DNA from: JAKAIY01 sp963809385
GTDB lineage: Bacteria; Chloroflexota; Ktedonobacteria; Ktedonobacterales; JADMIN01
Assembly: GCA_963809385.1 (NCBI GenBank)
Contig: CAWEJL010000017.1
Coordinates: forward strand, 372,001 to 436,000
Reading direction: 5' to 3'
Length of the DNA stretch: 64,000 nt
This document shows positions 1 to 9,700 of this stretch, piece after piece. Each line of letters opens with the position of its first letter. Position 1 is the stretch's first letter. Made by a program: the position numbers and the translations under genes. The notes beneath the pieces are model-generated. The model had not been told where the DNA came from. It ran no database searches and saw nothing but the letters and a program-made list of their open reading frames with translations.

Positions 1-2
1 GC

Positions 3-731
3 TCCGCGCTTGAAGGCATAGAGACGGTCATCCACTGCGCATTCATTACCGCTGATCGCAAACCCGGCCCTGGCGTCAACTACTATGAAACCAACACCAC
101 TGGCACACGAAACCTCATCGCCGCGGCCAAAGACGCGGGCGTGGCGCGCATCGTGGAGCTTGGTGGCCTGGGCACGCAGATAGGTAGCTCCGGCTCGTAC
201 ATGGAGACACGCTACCTGGCGGATGAAGCGATCAAACAGAGTGGCCTCACATGGTCCATCCTTGGCCCTTCGATTCAGTTTGGCAAAGGGGCCGCGTTCT
301 TTCGCGGACTGGCGGATCTCATCAAGGCGGTGCCGCTCGTGACGCCGGTGGTTGGCTCGGGAAACCAGCGCTTCCAGCCGATCTGGGTTGAGGATGTCGT
401 GACCTGCATCCTCAAGATGGCGCAAGAGCCACGGTCCTACGATGGCAGGGTCATCGAAGTGGGCGGCCCGGAGATTTACACCTACAACGAGATTCTCGAT
501 ATGCTGATGGAGGCGCTGGGCAAGCGGCGCTTCAAGGCGCCCGGGCCAAAGCCGATCGTCAGCCTGGCTGCCAGCGTGATGAGCGCGCTGCTCGCCAAAC
601 CGCCAATCACCCCAGCGGCCATCGAGTTATTTAACTTCGAGAACACCTCTACATTGGATTCTGTGCCGTACAATTTCGGGTTCCAGCCAAAATCACTGCG
701 CACCTGGATCGCCGAGAACGGGGTCGCTTGA
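3..731 (+). CDS. NAD(P)-dependent epimerase/NmrA-like protein, 5' truncated
   Basis: An open frame enters from the left window edge and ends at a TGA at 729-731, so the N-terminal Rossmann nucleotide-binding motif lies outside the window. The visible part has the atypical extended short-chain dehydrogenase layout: the segment TVIHCAF, then NTTGTRNLIAAAKDAGV (the helix after strand 4), then a late substrate region with PIWVEDVV and EVGGPEIYTYNEIL. The last two match the NDUFA9/NmrA-like group, which binds NAD(P)H without an obvious sugar substrate. This group often acts as quinone-reductase-associated or sugar-nucleotide-like epimerases; the exact substrate cannot be told here. Fold assignment is firm, function is not. 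Confidence 0.75.
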   Translation, partial: SALEGIETVIHCAFITADRKPGPGVNYYETNTTGTRNLIAAAKDAGVARIVELGGLGTQIGSSGSYMETRYLADEAIKQSGLTWSILGPSIQFGKGAAFFRGLADLIKAVPLVTPVVGSGNQRFQPIWVEDVVTCILKMAQEPRSYDGRVIEVGGPEIYTYNEILDMLMEALGKRRFKAPGPKPIVSLAASVMSALLAKPPITPAAIELFNFENTSTLDSVPYNFGFQPKSLRTWIAENGVA

Positions 732-864
732 GGAGGCAGCGCGCTGGCGCGGGTTGCGGGACGCGATACAATGGGTTTAGCGCCGCTGGCGACTTCGGCG
801 CTCATCAGAGGATGCGAATGGTCGCCGCCCCTCTTCAACGTCTTGTGCCATCCGCGGAGGTCTT

Positions 865-1689
865 GTGAGCATGTCGGAGCGGACCTGTCTGCGCTGTGGG
901 GCTTCATATGACGAGGGGGCGACAGTCTGCTTCACCTGCGGCGCCTCGATTGGCGAGCTGGAGACGCCGACCCAGCCAGTGCGAACACCCAAGGGGCGCG
1001 CGCCAGCGATCGCCAGCGCAGCGCCTGTCGAGCCTCCCACCCCCATCGCATCCAGCGTAACTGTAGCGCCGGCGGTGACGCCCGCTCCGGCCTCCAGCCC
1101 AATCCCCAAGCGTGTGATGGTCGGCTCGTCTTTGCCGCCGCCGCCGCCCGTGGTCGCGCCGAAAGCCCGCCGGAAACGGTGGCCTGTCATTGTCGCCACG
1201 CTGGCCATCGTGATCGCGCTGCTCGCGGGGGGCGGATATGCGATTCGCGCGGCGCTGGCCGGGCCACCCGTACCCAAATCGGTCACCTATCGTGACCCTG
1301 ATGGACGCTTCACGGTCACCGTGCCCGCCCTGTGGAGTATTACCCGCCAAGCGAGCGGGGCGCTGCTCACCGATAGTAGTGGCGCGAACAGCATGACCAT
1401 CAGTGATACGCCAGCGCAACCGAAACAGACAGCGGCCAGCGTCGCCGACACCCTGGCCACCCAGATGGGGCTACAGCCCGCGGCGCCCGCTCAGATCGGC
1501 GGCGATACATGGCAGCAGCGCTCAGGCCAGGTCACCGGACAGGATGGGGCGACACGCATGATTGTGCTCTTTGCGGATGTGCGCGGTGGCGAAGTGTACA
1601 CCATCCAGCTGAGCAGCCCGACTGCGTCGTACGCCACGATCAACAACCTGGTCTACCAGCCACTGCTGGCCTCTTTTACCTTCGCTTGA
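865..1689 (+). CDS. Zinc-ribbon single-pass membrane protein with extracytoplasmic domain
   Basis: The protein opens with a two-CxxC zinc ribbon (CLRCG and CFTCG, residues about 8-27), followed by a Pro/Ala-rich linker of about 85 residues. One hydrophobic helix lies near residues 108-132 (VIVATLAIVIALLAGGGYAI), and a globular C-terminal domain of about 135 residues follows, starting YRDPDGRFTVTVP. This C-terminal part resembles the PsbP/DcrB-like fold found after zinc-ribbon anchors in Gram-positive-type and Chloroflexota proteins. GGAGG at 856-860 serves either the GTG at 865 or the ATG at 871; the ATG has the better spacing. The zinc ribbon should be cytoplasmic and the domain outside. No specific function is recognised. 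Confidence 0.7.
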   Translation: MSMSERTCLRCGASYDEGATVCFTCGASIGELETPTQPVRTPKGRAPAIASAAPVEPPTPIASSVTVAPAVTPAPASSPIPKRVMVGSSLPPPPPVVAPKARRKRWPVIVATLAIVIALLAGGGYAIRAALAGPPVPKSVTYRDPDGRFTVTVPALWSITRQASGALLTDSSGANSMTISDTPAQPKQTAASVADTLATQMGLQPAAPAQIGGDTWQQRSGQVTGQDGATRMIVLFADVRGGEVYTIQLSSPTASYATINNLVYQPLLASFTFA

Positions 1690-1901
1690 TGGCTGGCTAC
1701 TCCACTCGACGCCGTTGACTCGCTACACTCTCACCACGAGCGGATTCCAGAATGACTCGTTTTGACGCTCACTCAACCGTAACCCAAGCGGCGGGCCATG
1801 CGTAAGGATAAATGCGAAGGCGCTCAGGCATGGTTAAGGATCCCCCAAACCCGCCGCGCGCGCCACTATGATGGGATCCCGTATCCCGGAGGGTATCAGG
1901 C

Positions 1902-2135
1902 GTGGGGACAGAGTCCACAATGCCACATCGCAGTCTCTTCATCACCGTGCTGCTCAGTCTGGTGTGTATCTTCGTACCGTTCGTCGGGCATATAATCCTG
2001 ACGTTCATGATCGCGAATGACTACCTCACGACCGGCCAGAAGGTCATCTGGCTGATCGCCGTATGGGCGGTGCCGGTCGCTGGCCCCCTTCTCTATTTGC
2101 TGGTGGGGCAGCGACACAATCGCCTCTTCGGCTAG
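1902..2135 (+). CDS. Small two-helix membrane protein, PLDc_N-like
   Basis: This 77-residue protein starts at a GTG with a strong GGAGGG eight bases upstream (1888-1893). It has two hydrophobic helices, roughly residues 13-34 and 42-66, joined by a short segment with ANDYLTTGQK, and a basic C-terminus. The pattern (helix, short loop, helix ending GPLLYLLVG) is that of the PLDc_N domain, the N-terminal membrane part of cardiolipin synthases that also occurs alone in small proteins of unknown role. It stands by itself and is followed by a strong hairpin. The family call is moderate; no function is claimed. Confidence 0.6.
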   Translation: MGTESTMPHRSLFITVLLSLVCIFVPFVGHIILTFMIANDYLTTGQKVIWLIAVWAVPVAGPLLYLLVGQRHNRLFG

Positions 2136-2185
2136 CGGTCAAAATCCGCTGATCGCCTGAGGCTAACCAGCGCACGAGTACACCT

Positions 2186-2220
2186 CGAGGGGAGGACGCT
2201 AAACCAGCGTCCTCCCCTCG
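2186..2220 (+). terminator. Perfect 15-bp hairpin downstream of the small membrane protein
   Basis: A perfect inverted repeat (2186-2200 with 2206-2220, five-base loop AAACC) lies 50 bases after the stop of the preceding gene. No T tract follows on the plus strand, so it may be a weak or bidirectional terminator or a transcript-stabilising hairpin. Confidence 0.5.
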
Positions 2221-2369
2221 GTGATTGTGTCGCTTCAATGCGGGGTGCGCAGCCAGGCCGCGCATATTCAGCGCCTGGAACAAGTGGCTAGATAACCGCT
2301 GTGAGAAGCGAGGAGCGGAATATATGGGGGGAGGAGAGGAAATATCAGGCCGTGAGAAGTGTGAGAAGG

Positions 2370-2441
2370 TGGGCGGCGAGGGATTTGAACCCCCGACCCT
2401 CTGCGTGTAAAGCAGACGCTCTGCCGCTGAGCTAGCCGCCC
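2370..2441 (-). tRNA. tRNA-Val (anticodon TAC)
   Basis: On the minus strand the sequence folds into a cloverleaf with acceptor stem GGGCGGC/GCCGCCC, a T-arm containing GGTTCAAATC, and anticodon loop TTTACAC giving TAC (valine; the anticodon lies at 2407-2409). The 3' end reads A-CC-T, so a full CCA is not encoded. It lies downstream of tRNA-Leu on the same strand and probably shares its transcript. Confidence 0.93.
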
Positions 2442-2564
2442 TGAATTCGCGCGAATCGCCGTAAAATGACGCGACGCGCCGAACATCGCTGCATATTTCC
2501 CGGAAGATGCTTCCGGCCAGCGGCGCCAGCGCGTCACTCAACCGCTGGAAGCGAATCCAGCGGT

Positions 2565-2649
2565 TGGTGCCCTCGAGTGGACTCGAACCACCACGTCCTT
2601 TCGGACACAGGCCCTCAACCTGCTGCGTATACCATTCCGCCACGAGGGC
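2565..2649 (-). tRNA. tRNA-Leu (anticodon GAG), CCA encoded
   Basis: This is a class II tRNA on the minus strand: acceptor stem GCCCTCG/CGAGGGC, a D-arm with GGCGGAATGGTA, anticodon loop TTGAGGG giving GAG (leucine), a variable arm with TGTCCGAAAGGACG, and a T-arm with GGTTCGAGTCC. ACCA is encoded at the 3' end (2565-2568). A near-consensus promoter lies 37 bases upstream. Confidence 0.93.
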
Positions 2650-2685
2650 TCATTGCGCCGCGACTCACGCCCCAGCGCACAAAGA

Positions 2686-2714
2686 AGTATATGTAGTCGC
2701 GACTTCCTTGTCAA
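2686..2714 (-). promoter_or_regulatory. Promoter for the tRNA-Leu/tRNA-Val transcript
   Basis: On the minus strand TTGACA (2714-2709) is followed after exactly 17 bases by TATACT (2691-2686), a near-perfect housekeeping sigma promoter pointing at tRNA-Leu. Confidence 0.8.
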
Positions 2715-2747
2715 GAGGATAGCGCCGTTTGTCTGGTTCGCCATGCC

Positions 2748-2777
2748 TTGACAGAGTGCGCTCGCGCAGTCTATACT
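2748..2777 (+). promoter_or_regulatory. Promoter for tRNA-Gly
   Basis: TTGACA (2748-2753) and TATACT (2772-2777) are separated by 18 bases, ending 11 bases before the mature 5' end of tRNA-Gly. It diverges from the tRNA-Leu promoter and uses the same two hexamers. Confidence 0.8.
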
Positions 2778-2788
2778 GCCTGTACCAC

Positions 2789-2863
<75 letters not shown>

Positions 2864-2900
2864 GAGGCTCCAGCCGATATGCTGGAGCCTCTTCTTTTTT
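2864..2900 (+). terminator. Intrinsic terminator of tRNA-Gly
   Basis: A 10-bp stem (2864-2873 with 2882-2891, GAGGCTCCAG) is followed directly by TTCTTTTTT, the classical form, immediately after the encoded CCA. Confidence 0.92.
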
Positions 2901-3273
2901 CGAGCAGATCAACACGACTCCAACCCACTCACCTTGATCAGATCGCCCCTATAGCCACCTTCTTTCACCACCCAATCGCAATGCGTGTTCTCCGCGCACG
3001 CCGGGCCAAATTGACGTCTTGGCAGCTCTGTGAGAAAAGCGCGCTCGTTCGTGACACGGATGTAACCGCGGCGCCATACAGCGTGATTGTGTTCTTGATC
3101 CACCTAAAGACAAGACGCGCCGGGGGTAAACCAGGAGAGACGTTACCTGTGTTCTATGGCCCCACACATGCGTGACAGAACGCAAGCGCGTCATGCGGAG
3201 AAAGTGCGGCTCTCCAGGCGGTAGGATGAACTCCATCGCAATCCAGGAAGCCAACCAAGAAAGAGGAAGCGAC
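2901..3273. other. Intergenic region, nothing recognised
   Basis: About 370 bases between the tRNA-Gly terminator and the stress protein. I see no convincing gene, RNA fold or promoter pair. The frame of the next gene stays open upstream to 3172, but those codons look non-coding. Confidence 0.5.
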
Positions 3274-3873
3274 GTGAAAACAGTTGTAGGGATGTTCGAG
3301 AGCGCCAAAGATGTCAACGATGCGGTCACCGAACTCATGAAGCAGGGATTCACCAAGCCTGAAATCTCTGTACTGGCTCGCAAAGAGGTGATCAAGGAAA
3401 CTGGAGTGGATGTGGTAAGCGGAGCCGAGGTCGGCGCGATTACCGGCGGTGTCACTGGCGGAGTCGTTGGCTTGCTACTCGGTCTCAGTGTGATTGCCAT
3501 ACCAGGAGTTGGCTGGGTCATCGCGGGCGCCGAGTTCCTGACCTGGATAGGCGCGACGCTTTTAGGCGCCGCGGCGGGAGCCATCGGTGGCGGCCTGATC
3601 GGTAGCCTCACCGCGCTGGGTCTTCCAGAGCATGAGGCGCATGTCTTCGCCGAAGGGATCAAGCGTGGCAATACCCTGCTCGCCGTGCGGACCGTGGACG
3701 AGCGCGCCCAGATAGCGAGCGACGTGATGACCCAGTTCCACGGGTTGGATGTGGACGCTCAGCGCATGAAGCTCGAGACCACTGGCTGGGTTGCGATGGA
3801 GGTTTCCCCCGAGTCTCTGCCAGGGGCATCACTCGAGGTCTCGCCCGAGTCCACGCCGGGACCATCGATCTAG
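3274..3873 (+). CDS. Glycine-zipper general stress protein (YflT/DUF1269-like)
   Basis: The preferred start is the GTG at 3274, four bases after AGAGGAAG, giving MKTVVGMFESAKDVNDAV, the normal opening of this family; an ATG at 3226 is also in frame. The N-terminal 45 residues form the ferredoxin-like YflT domain (general stress protein 17M type). The middle (about residues 45-115) is a long Gly/Ala-rich zipper with GAEVGAITGGVTGGVVGLLLG and AAAGAIGGGLIG, which can insert in or coat membranes. The tail is acidic and Pro/Ser-rich. Such proteins are typically induced by general stress, but no role is proven. The upstream neighbour is a tRNA; a strong hairpin follows before the Mg2+ ATPase. Confidence 0.72.
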   Translation: MKTVVGMFESAKDVNDAVTELMKQGFTKPEISVLARKEVIKETGVDVVSGAEVGAITGGVTGGVVGLLLGLSVIAIPGVGWVIAGAEFLTWIGATLLGAAAGAIGGGLIGSLTALGLPEHEAHVFAEGIKRGNTLLAVRTVDERAQIASDVMTQFHGLDVDAQRMKLETTGWVAMEVSPESLPGASLEVSPESTPGPSI

Positions 3874-3895
3874 CCAGCCTTCCGCGCGACTACAT

Positions 3896-3940
3896 GGAAC
3901 GCGGGGTGGCGTCCGTCAACGGGCTGCCACCCCGCGTTCC
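3896..3940 (+). terminator. Perfect 15-bp hairpin between stress protein and Mg2+ ATPase
   Basis: Inverted repeat 3896-3910 / 3926-3940 (left arm GGAACGCGGGGTGGC, perfect pairing, 15-base loop). There is no T tract, but the position between two genes and the strength suggest a terminator or processing hairpin. Confidence 0.55.
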
Positions 3941-3982
3941 TCCCGGGACAGGCTCAAAATATCGGCTGGTAAGGAGCGGCGG

Positions 3983-6619
3983 ATGCGACGAAACCCGCCA
4001 GTAACCAGCGGTCACCAGTCCGTGGCGGCGCGGCGGCGCAATGGGCATACCGCCGCTCTGGAGGGCGCGATGGCGACGGCCAGCGCCCCGCTCCTCGACG
4101 CCTCGCGACTCATGAGCGAGCTGGACGCGACGCCGAAAGGCCTGACCAGCGAGGAGGCTCGCCGTCGGCTCGCGCGCGATGGCCCGAACACGCCCGGGCG
4201 CCGCAAGGGGACGACTGGATGGCGGCAACTACTGGCCTACGTCTCCAGCCCAATGTTTGTCATCCTCATCATCGCCAGCGTGCTCGCGATCAGCCTGGGC
4301 GAAACGATCAACGGCGTGATCATCGCCACGATGGCGATCCTCAGCGTGGTGATCAATTCGGTCCAGTCTACCCGCTCGGAGCATGCCGCCAATGCGCTGC
4401 GCAGCGCCGTCGCCCCCCTGGCTTCGGCGCTGCGCGATGGCGCGTGGCAGTCTGTCCCGCGTGACACGATCGTGCGCGGGGATGTCGTACGTCTGGCGGC
4501 GGGTGACATGACCCCCGCCGATGCGCTGTTGCTCGACGCGCACGATATGCACATGCAGGAAGCGGCGCTCACCGGCGAATCGTTTCCCGTCGAGAAGAAC
4601 GCTGAGCCTGAGCCCGACCCGCGACAGCCACTCACTGAGCGACACGATGTCGTCTTACTGGGGACATCGGTTGTCAGTGGCGCCGCGAACGCGCTGGTAT
4701 TCGCCACCGGCGACGCGACCGCGCTGGGCGATGTCATCGAGCGGCTCTCCGCGCGCGCGCCAGAGACTGAATTTGACCGTGGTATCCGGCGGTTCAGCTA
4801 CCTCATCATGCGAACGGTGATTTTCCTGGCGCTCTTCGCGCTGGTCGTCACCCTCGCGCGACGGCATGACCCATTCGAGGCGCTGCTCTTCGCTGTGGCG
4901 CTGGCCGTCGGACTCACGCCAGAGTTCCTGCCGATGATTACCACCGTAACGCTCGGTCAGGGAGCGCAGCGGATGGCGAAGCATCACGTCATCGTCAAGC
5001 ATCTCGCCACGATCCAGAACTTCGGCAGCATGGACATCCTGTGCAGCGACAAGACCGGTACCATCACAGCGGGCGACATGCGGCTCCTGCGGGCGGTGGA
5101 CTGGCAGGGAGAGGAGCAGGAGCGGCCACTGGAGCTTGGATACCTCAACAGTCTCATGGAGACTGGCGTTCGCAGCCCGCTGGATGCGGCGGTGCTGGCG
5201 CGCCCGCCACAAGACGCGTCCGCGGTCGCCTCGTACACCAAGATAGACGAGGCGCCGTTTGACTTCGAGCGTCGCCGACTCTCGGTCGTCGTAGAACGAG
5301 AAGGGCTCCGCCTGCTGATTACCAAAGGCGCGCCAGAGAGCGTCCTGCCTCAGTGTGACTTCTACCTGGAAGGCGGCGCGCCTGTCCCACTGGATGAGGA
5401 GGCGCGGGCGCGGAGCGTGGGCGTGACACGCGACCTCAGCGCGCAGGGCTTCCGCCTGCTGGCCGTCGCCTATCGTGAAGCGCCCGATCAGCCCGCCTAC
5501 ACCGCGAAAGACGAGATTCATCTGATCCTCGCGGGCTATCTCGCGTTCATTGACCCGCCAAAGGAGGACGCGGACGAAACCATCGCGGCGCTCGAGCGTG
5601 ATGGGGTCGAGGTCAAGATCCTGACCGGCGACAACGAGCTGGTGACGGCCTATATCTGCGAGCAGGTTGGCATCAAGCCGGGCAGAATCGTCATGGGCGC
5701 CGAGATTGACAAGCTCGATCCGCAAGCGCTGGGCGCGCTCGCGGAGCGGACGACCGTCTTCGCGCGCGTTACGCCGGGGCAGAAGAACCGCATCCTGCTG
5801 GCGCTGAAAGCGCGCGGACATGTCGTGGGCTTCCTCGGCGATGGCGTGAATGACGCGCCTTCGCTCCACATGGCGGATGTTGGTATCTCCGTCGCGGGCG
5901 CGGTGGATGTCGCCAAGGACGCAGCCGAGATCATCCTGATGGAGCGCAGCCTCGAAGTGCTGCACGCGGGCGTGCTAGAGGGCCGCAAGGCGTTCGGCAA
6001 TGTCATGAAATACCTGCTCATGGCCACTAGCTCGAACTTCGGCAACATGTTCAGTATGGCGGGCGCGACGCTGTTCCTGCCGTTCCTGCCGATGACACCG
6101 ACCCAGATCATCCTCAATAACTTTATGTACGACCTCTCGCAGGTGACGATTCCATCTGACGCGGTAGACGAGTCCTACATTATGAAGCCGCGCCACTGGG
6201 ACATCGCGCTGATCCGCAACTTCATGCTGATCATTGGGCCAATCAGCTCGGTGTATGACTTCCTCACCTTCTACATCATGCTAACAGTTTTCCATGCGTC
6301 GGAGTCACTGTTTCACACTGGCTGGTTTGTCGAGTCCCTGGCGACTCAGACGCTGGTGATCTTCGTCATCCGCACGATGGGCAATCCGCTGAAGAGCCGC
6401 CCCAGCAAGCCACTCGCGATCACGGTCATCCTGATCGTGCTCACCGCGATGGCGCTGCCCTATACGCCGCTCGCCGTACCGCTGGGCTTCACCCCGCTCC
6501 CCGCGGCCTACTTCGCGTTCCTCGTCGTGACGGTCGTGACCTACCTCTTCCTGGTGGAAATCGTCAAGCGGCGTCTGATGCGAGAGCGGCCTGCGAAGCG
6601 CGCCATCCAGCGCGGATAG
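3983..6619 (+). CDS. mgtA: Magnesium-translocating P-type ATPase (P3B, MgtA family)
   Basis: The ATG at 3983 sits six bases after AAGGAG and gives 878 residues, close to the family norm of about 900. The P-type order is complete: an actuator domain with LTGES, a TM4 segment with AVGLTPEFLPMI, the phosphorylation motif CSDKTGTIT, a nucleotide-binding domain with KGAPE, then LTGD and the hinge GDGVNDAPS. The TM4 segment and the long match around GQGAQRMAKHHVIVKHL are specific to MgtA/MgtB rather than Ca2+ or K+ pumps. It should import Mg2+ across the inner membrane. The N-terminus has about 40 extra basic, Ala/Arg-rich residues. No Mg2+ riboswitch or leader is visible; the gap before the gene is only 109 bases and holds a hairpin. 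Confidence 0.9.
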   Translation: MRRNPPVTSGHQSVAARRRNGHTAALEGAMATASAPLLDASRLMSELDATPKGLTSEEARRRLARDGPNTPGRRKGTTGWRQLLAYVSSPMFVILIIASVLAISLGETINGVIIATMAILSVVINSVQSTRSEHAANALRSAVAPLASALRDGAWQSVPRDTIVRGDVVRLAAGDMTPADALLLDAHDMHMQEAALTGESFPVEKNAEPEPDPRQPLTERHDVVLLGTSVVSGAANALVFATGDATALGDVIERLSARAPETEFDRGIRRFSYLIMRTVIFLALFALVVTLARRHDPFEALLFAVALAVGLTPEFLPMITTVTLGQGAQRMAKHHVIVKHLATIQNFGSMDILCSDKTGTITAGDMRLLRAVDWQGEEQERPLELGYLNSLMETGVRSPLDAAVLARPPQDASAVASYTKIDEAPFDFERRRLSVVVEREGLRLLITKGAPESVLPQCDFYLEGGAPVPLDEEARARSVGVTRDLSAQGFRLLAVAYREAPDQPAYTAKDEIHLILAGYLAFIDPPKEDADETIAALERDGVEVKILTGDNELVTAYICEQVGIKPGRIVMGAEIDKLDPQALGALAERTTVFARVTPGQKNRILLALKARGHVVGFLGDGVNDAPSLHMADVGISVAGAVDVAKDAAEIILMERSLEVLHAGVLEGRKAFGNVMKYLLMATSSNFGNMFSMAGATLFLPFLPMTPTQIILNNFMYDLSQVTIPSDAVDESYIMKPRHWDIALIRNFMLIIGPISSVYDFLTFYIMLTVFHASESLFHTGWFVESLATQTLVIFVIRTMGNPLKSRPSKPLAITVILIVLTAMALPYTPLAVPLGFTPLPAAYFAFLVVTVVTYLFLVEIVKRRLMRERPAKRAIQRG

Positions 6620-6730
6620 CCTAGCCAAAGCGGGCCACCCACAAGGCCACTGTTCGCCGGGTCGCGACGCGCCATGGTATGCTGCCCGCACGATGGGCGC
6701 GAGGAGCGCGCGGAAAGGGTGGCGCCGCCG

Positions 6731-9700
6731 GTGTATCTCAAGCGACTGGAGCTCCAGGGATTTAAGAGCTTCGCGCCGCGCACCACGCTGGAGTTCAGCC
6801 CCGGCGTGACGGCGATCGTTGGCCCGAATGGCTCCGGCAAGTCGAACCTGGCCGACGCCATCCGCTGGGTGCTGGGCGAGCAGAGCATGCGTCAGCTGCG
6901 CGGCAAGAAGAGCGACGACGTGATCTTCGCCGGTGGCCAGAGCCGCGCGCCGATGCAGATGGCGCAGGTCGGCCTGACGCTCGACAACGCATCCGGCTGG
7001 CTGCCCACTGAGTTCGCCGAGGTCAGCATCGCCCGGCGCAGCTTCCGCTCCGGCGAGAGCGAATACCTTAGCAACGGCCAGCGCACGCGCCTCAAGGATG
7101 TGCTGCTGCTGCTCTCCCAGGCGCGAATCGGCCACGATTCGTACACCGTCGTCGGACAGGGGATGGTGGACCAGGCGCTCAGCCTTCGCGCTGACGAGCG
7201 CCGCGCTCTCTTCGAGGACGCCGCCGGCATTCGCGGCTTCCAGGCGCAGCGCAACGAGGCCGAGCAGAAGCTGACGCTCACCCAGACGAATATCGGCCGC
7301 CTGCGCGACATCACCGGCGAGATCGAGCCGCGCCTGGCTCCGCTCGCGGAGCAGGCCCGCCGCGCCCGCGAATACTCCGGCGCGCGCGACGAGCTGACGC
7401 GCCTGCTGCGGAGCTGGTACCGCCGCCAGTGGGCCGACAGCCAGAGCGCGCGCGCCACCGCTGAAGAGGCCGAGCGCGGCTTCGGCGCCCGCATCCAGGC
7501 GCTCCAGGCGTCGCTCACCCAGGAGGAAGACGCCACCCGGCTGGCGCGTGAGGAGCGCGAGATGCTGATCGCCGAGATCGGTGTCATCCGGCGCGAGCGG
7601 GGCGAGACATCGGGCCGGTTGCAGACGACCGAACGCGACCTGGCGGTTGGTCGCGAGCGCCTGGCCAGCCTGGAGCGGCAGCAGGCCGACCTCGACGGCG
7701 AACAGGAGCAGCAGAACGAAGCCGTCGAGGTCGCCCGCGCGCACGTTGGCGGACTGGAGGCGCAGACCGCCCAGGCCGACGCGCGCGCCGCCGCCGCCGC
7801 CGCTGACGTAGACCGGCTGGAGAGTGGCCAGCACACCGCCCGCCAGGAGCAAGAGCTGGCCGAGGCGACGCTGCGCGCCGCCCAGCGCGAGGTCATCCAG
7901 GCGCAGGCGCGTCTTGGCGCGGCGCAGACCGAGCAAGGCCGGCTCCAGAAGCAGCTAGGCGATCGCAACAAGGCGCTAGCGACCCGCCGCGAAGCGGTGA
8001 CGCTCGCCCAGCGCAAGCTGGACGCCGCCAACACGCAGAGCGAGCAGCGCCGGCTGGCGTTCGATGAGGCCCATCAGCGTGTCGAAGCGCTGACCGCCGA
8101 GCGCGAGACGCTAGCGCGCGAGATCGCGGAAGGTCAGGCGGAGGTCGAGCGGCTGCGCGCCGCCGCCGCCGACGCCGAGCGTGAGCGCAAGGCGCTGGCT
8201 GACCGGCTGGCGCTGCTCGAAGAATGGCGCCGCAATCTGGACGGCTTCGGCGACGGCCCGCAGGCGCTGCTGCGCGCCGCGCCCGATGAGCGCCCGCCGA
8301 TCCTCGGCGTCGTCTCCCAGCTCATCACCGTCACGCCAGGGCAGGAGGTCGCGATCGAGGCCGCGCTGGGGCCATTCCTCCAGGCGGTCGCCGTCTCCTC
8401 GCCCGCCGACGCCCGGCAGGCCGCCGCGTGGCTGCGGGCGGGCAAGGCTGGGCGCGCCATCTTCCTCTGGAGCGATCCCGCCGCCCCACAGGCGCCCGCG
8501 CCCGGTGTCGCGGTGGATGGGCAGGAGGTCATCGCGCTGGCCAGCGACGCCATCAGCGCGCCTCCTCAGGCGCTGGGCGCGCTGCGCCGCCTGCTGGCCG
8601 GATACGCTAGTCGTGCGCGACCTTCCCGCCGCCGAGCGCATCACCGTCGCAGGCCAGCGGACGAACGGAGCCGCTTACGTGCGTCACGCTGGCGGGCGAA
8701 GTGGTCAGCCCGCGCGGCTGGATGCGCGGCGGCGCCAGCGGATCGGGCGGCGCGGCGGGCGCTAGCGAATCCGGGACGCTCGGACGCGAGCGTGAGCTGC
8801 GGACACTGCCAGTCGAGATCGATCGCATCACCCTGGACATCGAAGACGCCCGCGCCCAGTTGACCGAAGCTTCGGACGCGCAAGCCCAGCGCCGCACGCG
8901 TGAAGAGCGCCTGAAGAAGGATGCGCAGGCCGCCGAGGCGCGCGGCCAGGAGCTGGCGCGCGCTGTGACCACCGCCCAGCGTGAGCAGGAGCGCTCCGAG
9001 AGCGAGTTGCATCTCGCTGAGACAGTCGCTGAGCAGATCACGGCGGAGGTCGAAGGCATCGAGCAAGAGGTCAGCGCGACCGTCGAGCGAGTGGCTGAGC
9101 AGGAGGACGCCCAGCGCGAAATGGTCGAGCGCGTTGAAGACGCGCAGGCGGAGGTAGACGAAATCACCGCCCGCAATCGCGGCCAGCTCGACGACCTCAA
9201 TCGCGCGCGCACGACGCTAGCGCTGCACAAGCAGGAAGCAGCGACGCTGGCGCAGCGCGCCGAGCAGATTCGCGGGCAGCTGCGCGAGATCGAAGCGCAG
9301 GTCAGCAGGCGCGGCGAGCGGCTGGCCGCGATCATCGTCCAGCGCGAACAACTGCAAATCGCCACTGGCGAGGAAGAAGCGTCCATCCAGGTGTTACGCG
9401 AGCGGGTGCGTTCACTAGGCGAAGTCCTGCGCCGCCATGACGAGCGGCAGGCGGAGCTGGAGCGGCAGATCGGCTCGCTGGAGCGCGGGCAGAGCGCTGA
9501 GCGGCAGGAGCTGGCCCGCCTGGAGGTCGAGTACCGCCGGGCGATCGTAGACGCGCAGCGCGCCCGTGACACGCTGGAAACGCTAGCCCAGCAGATACGC
9601 GACGAACTTGGCGCCGAGGGAGACGACGACCCGCTATCCACCATCATTGAACCGTCAGAGGAAGCGGAAAGCGATGCGCCGGAGCTTTCGCCCGAGGAGC

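Noticed and set aside
3874..3982. Mg2+ riboswitch or leader before mgtA
   Set aside because: The gap is only 109 bases, holds one simple hairpin between genes and shows no M-box or mgtA-leader features.
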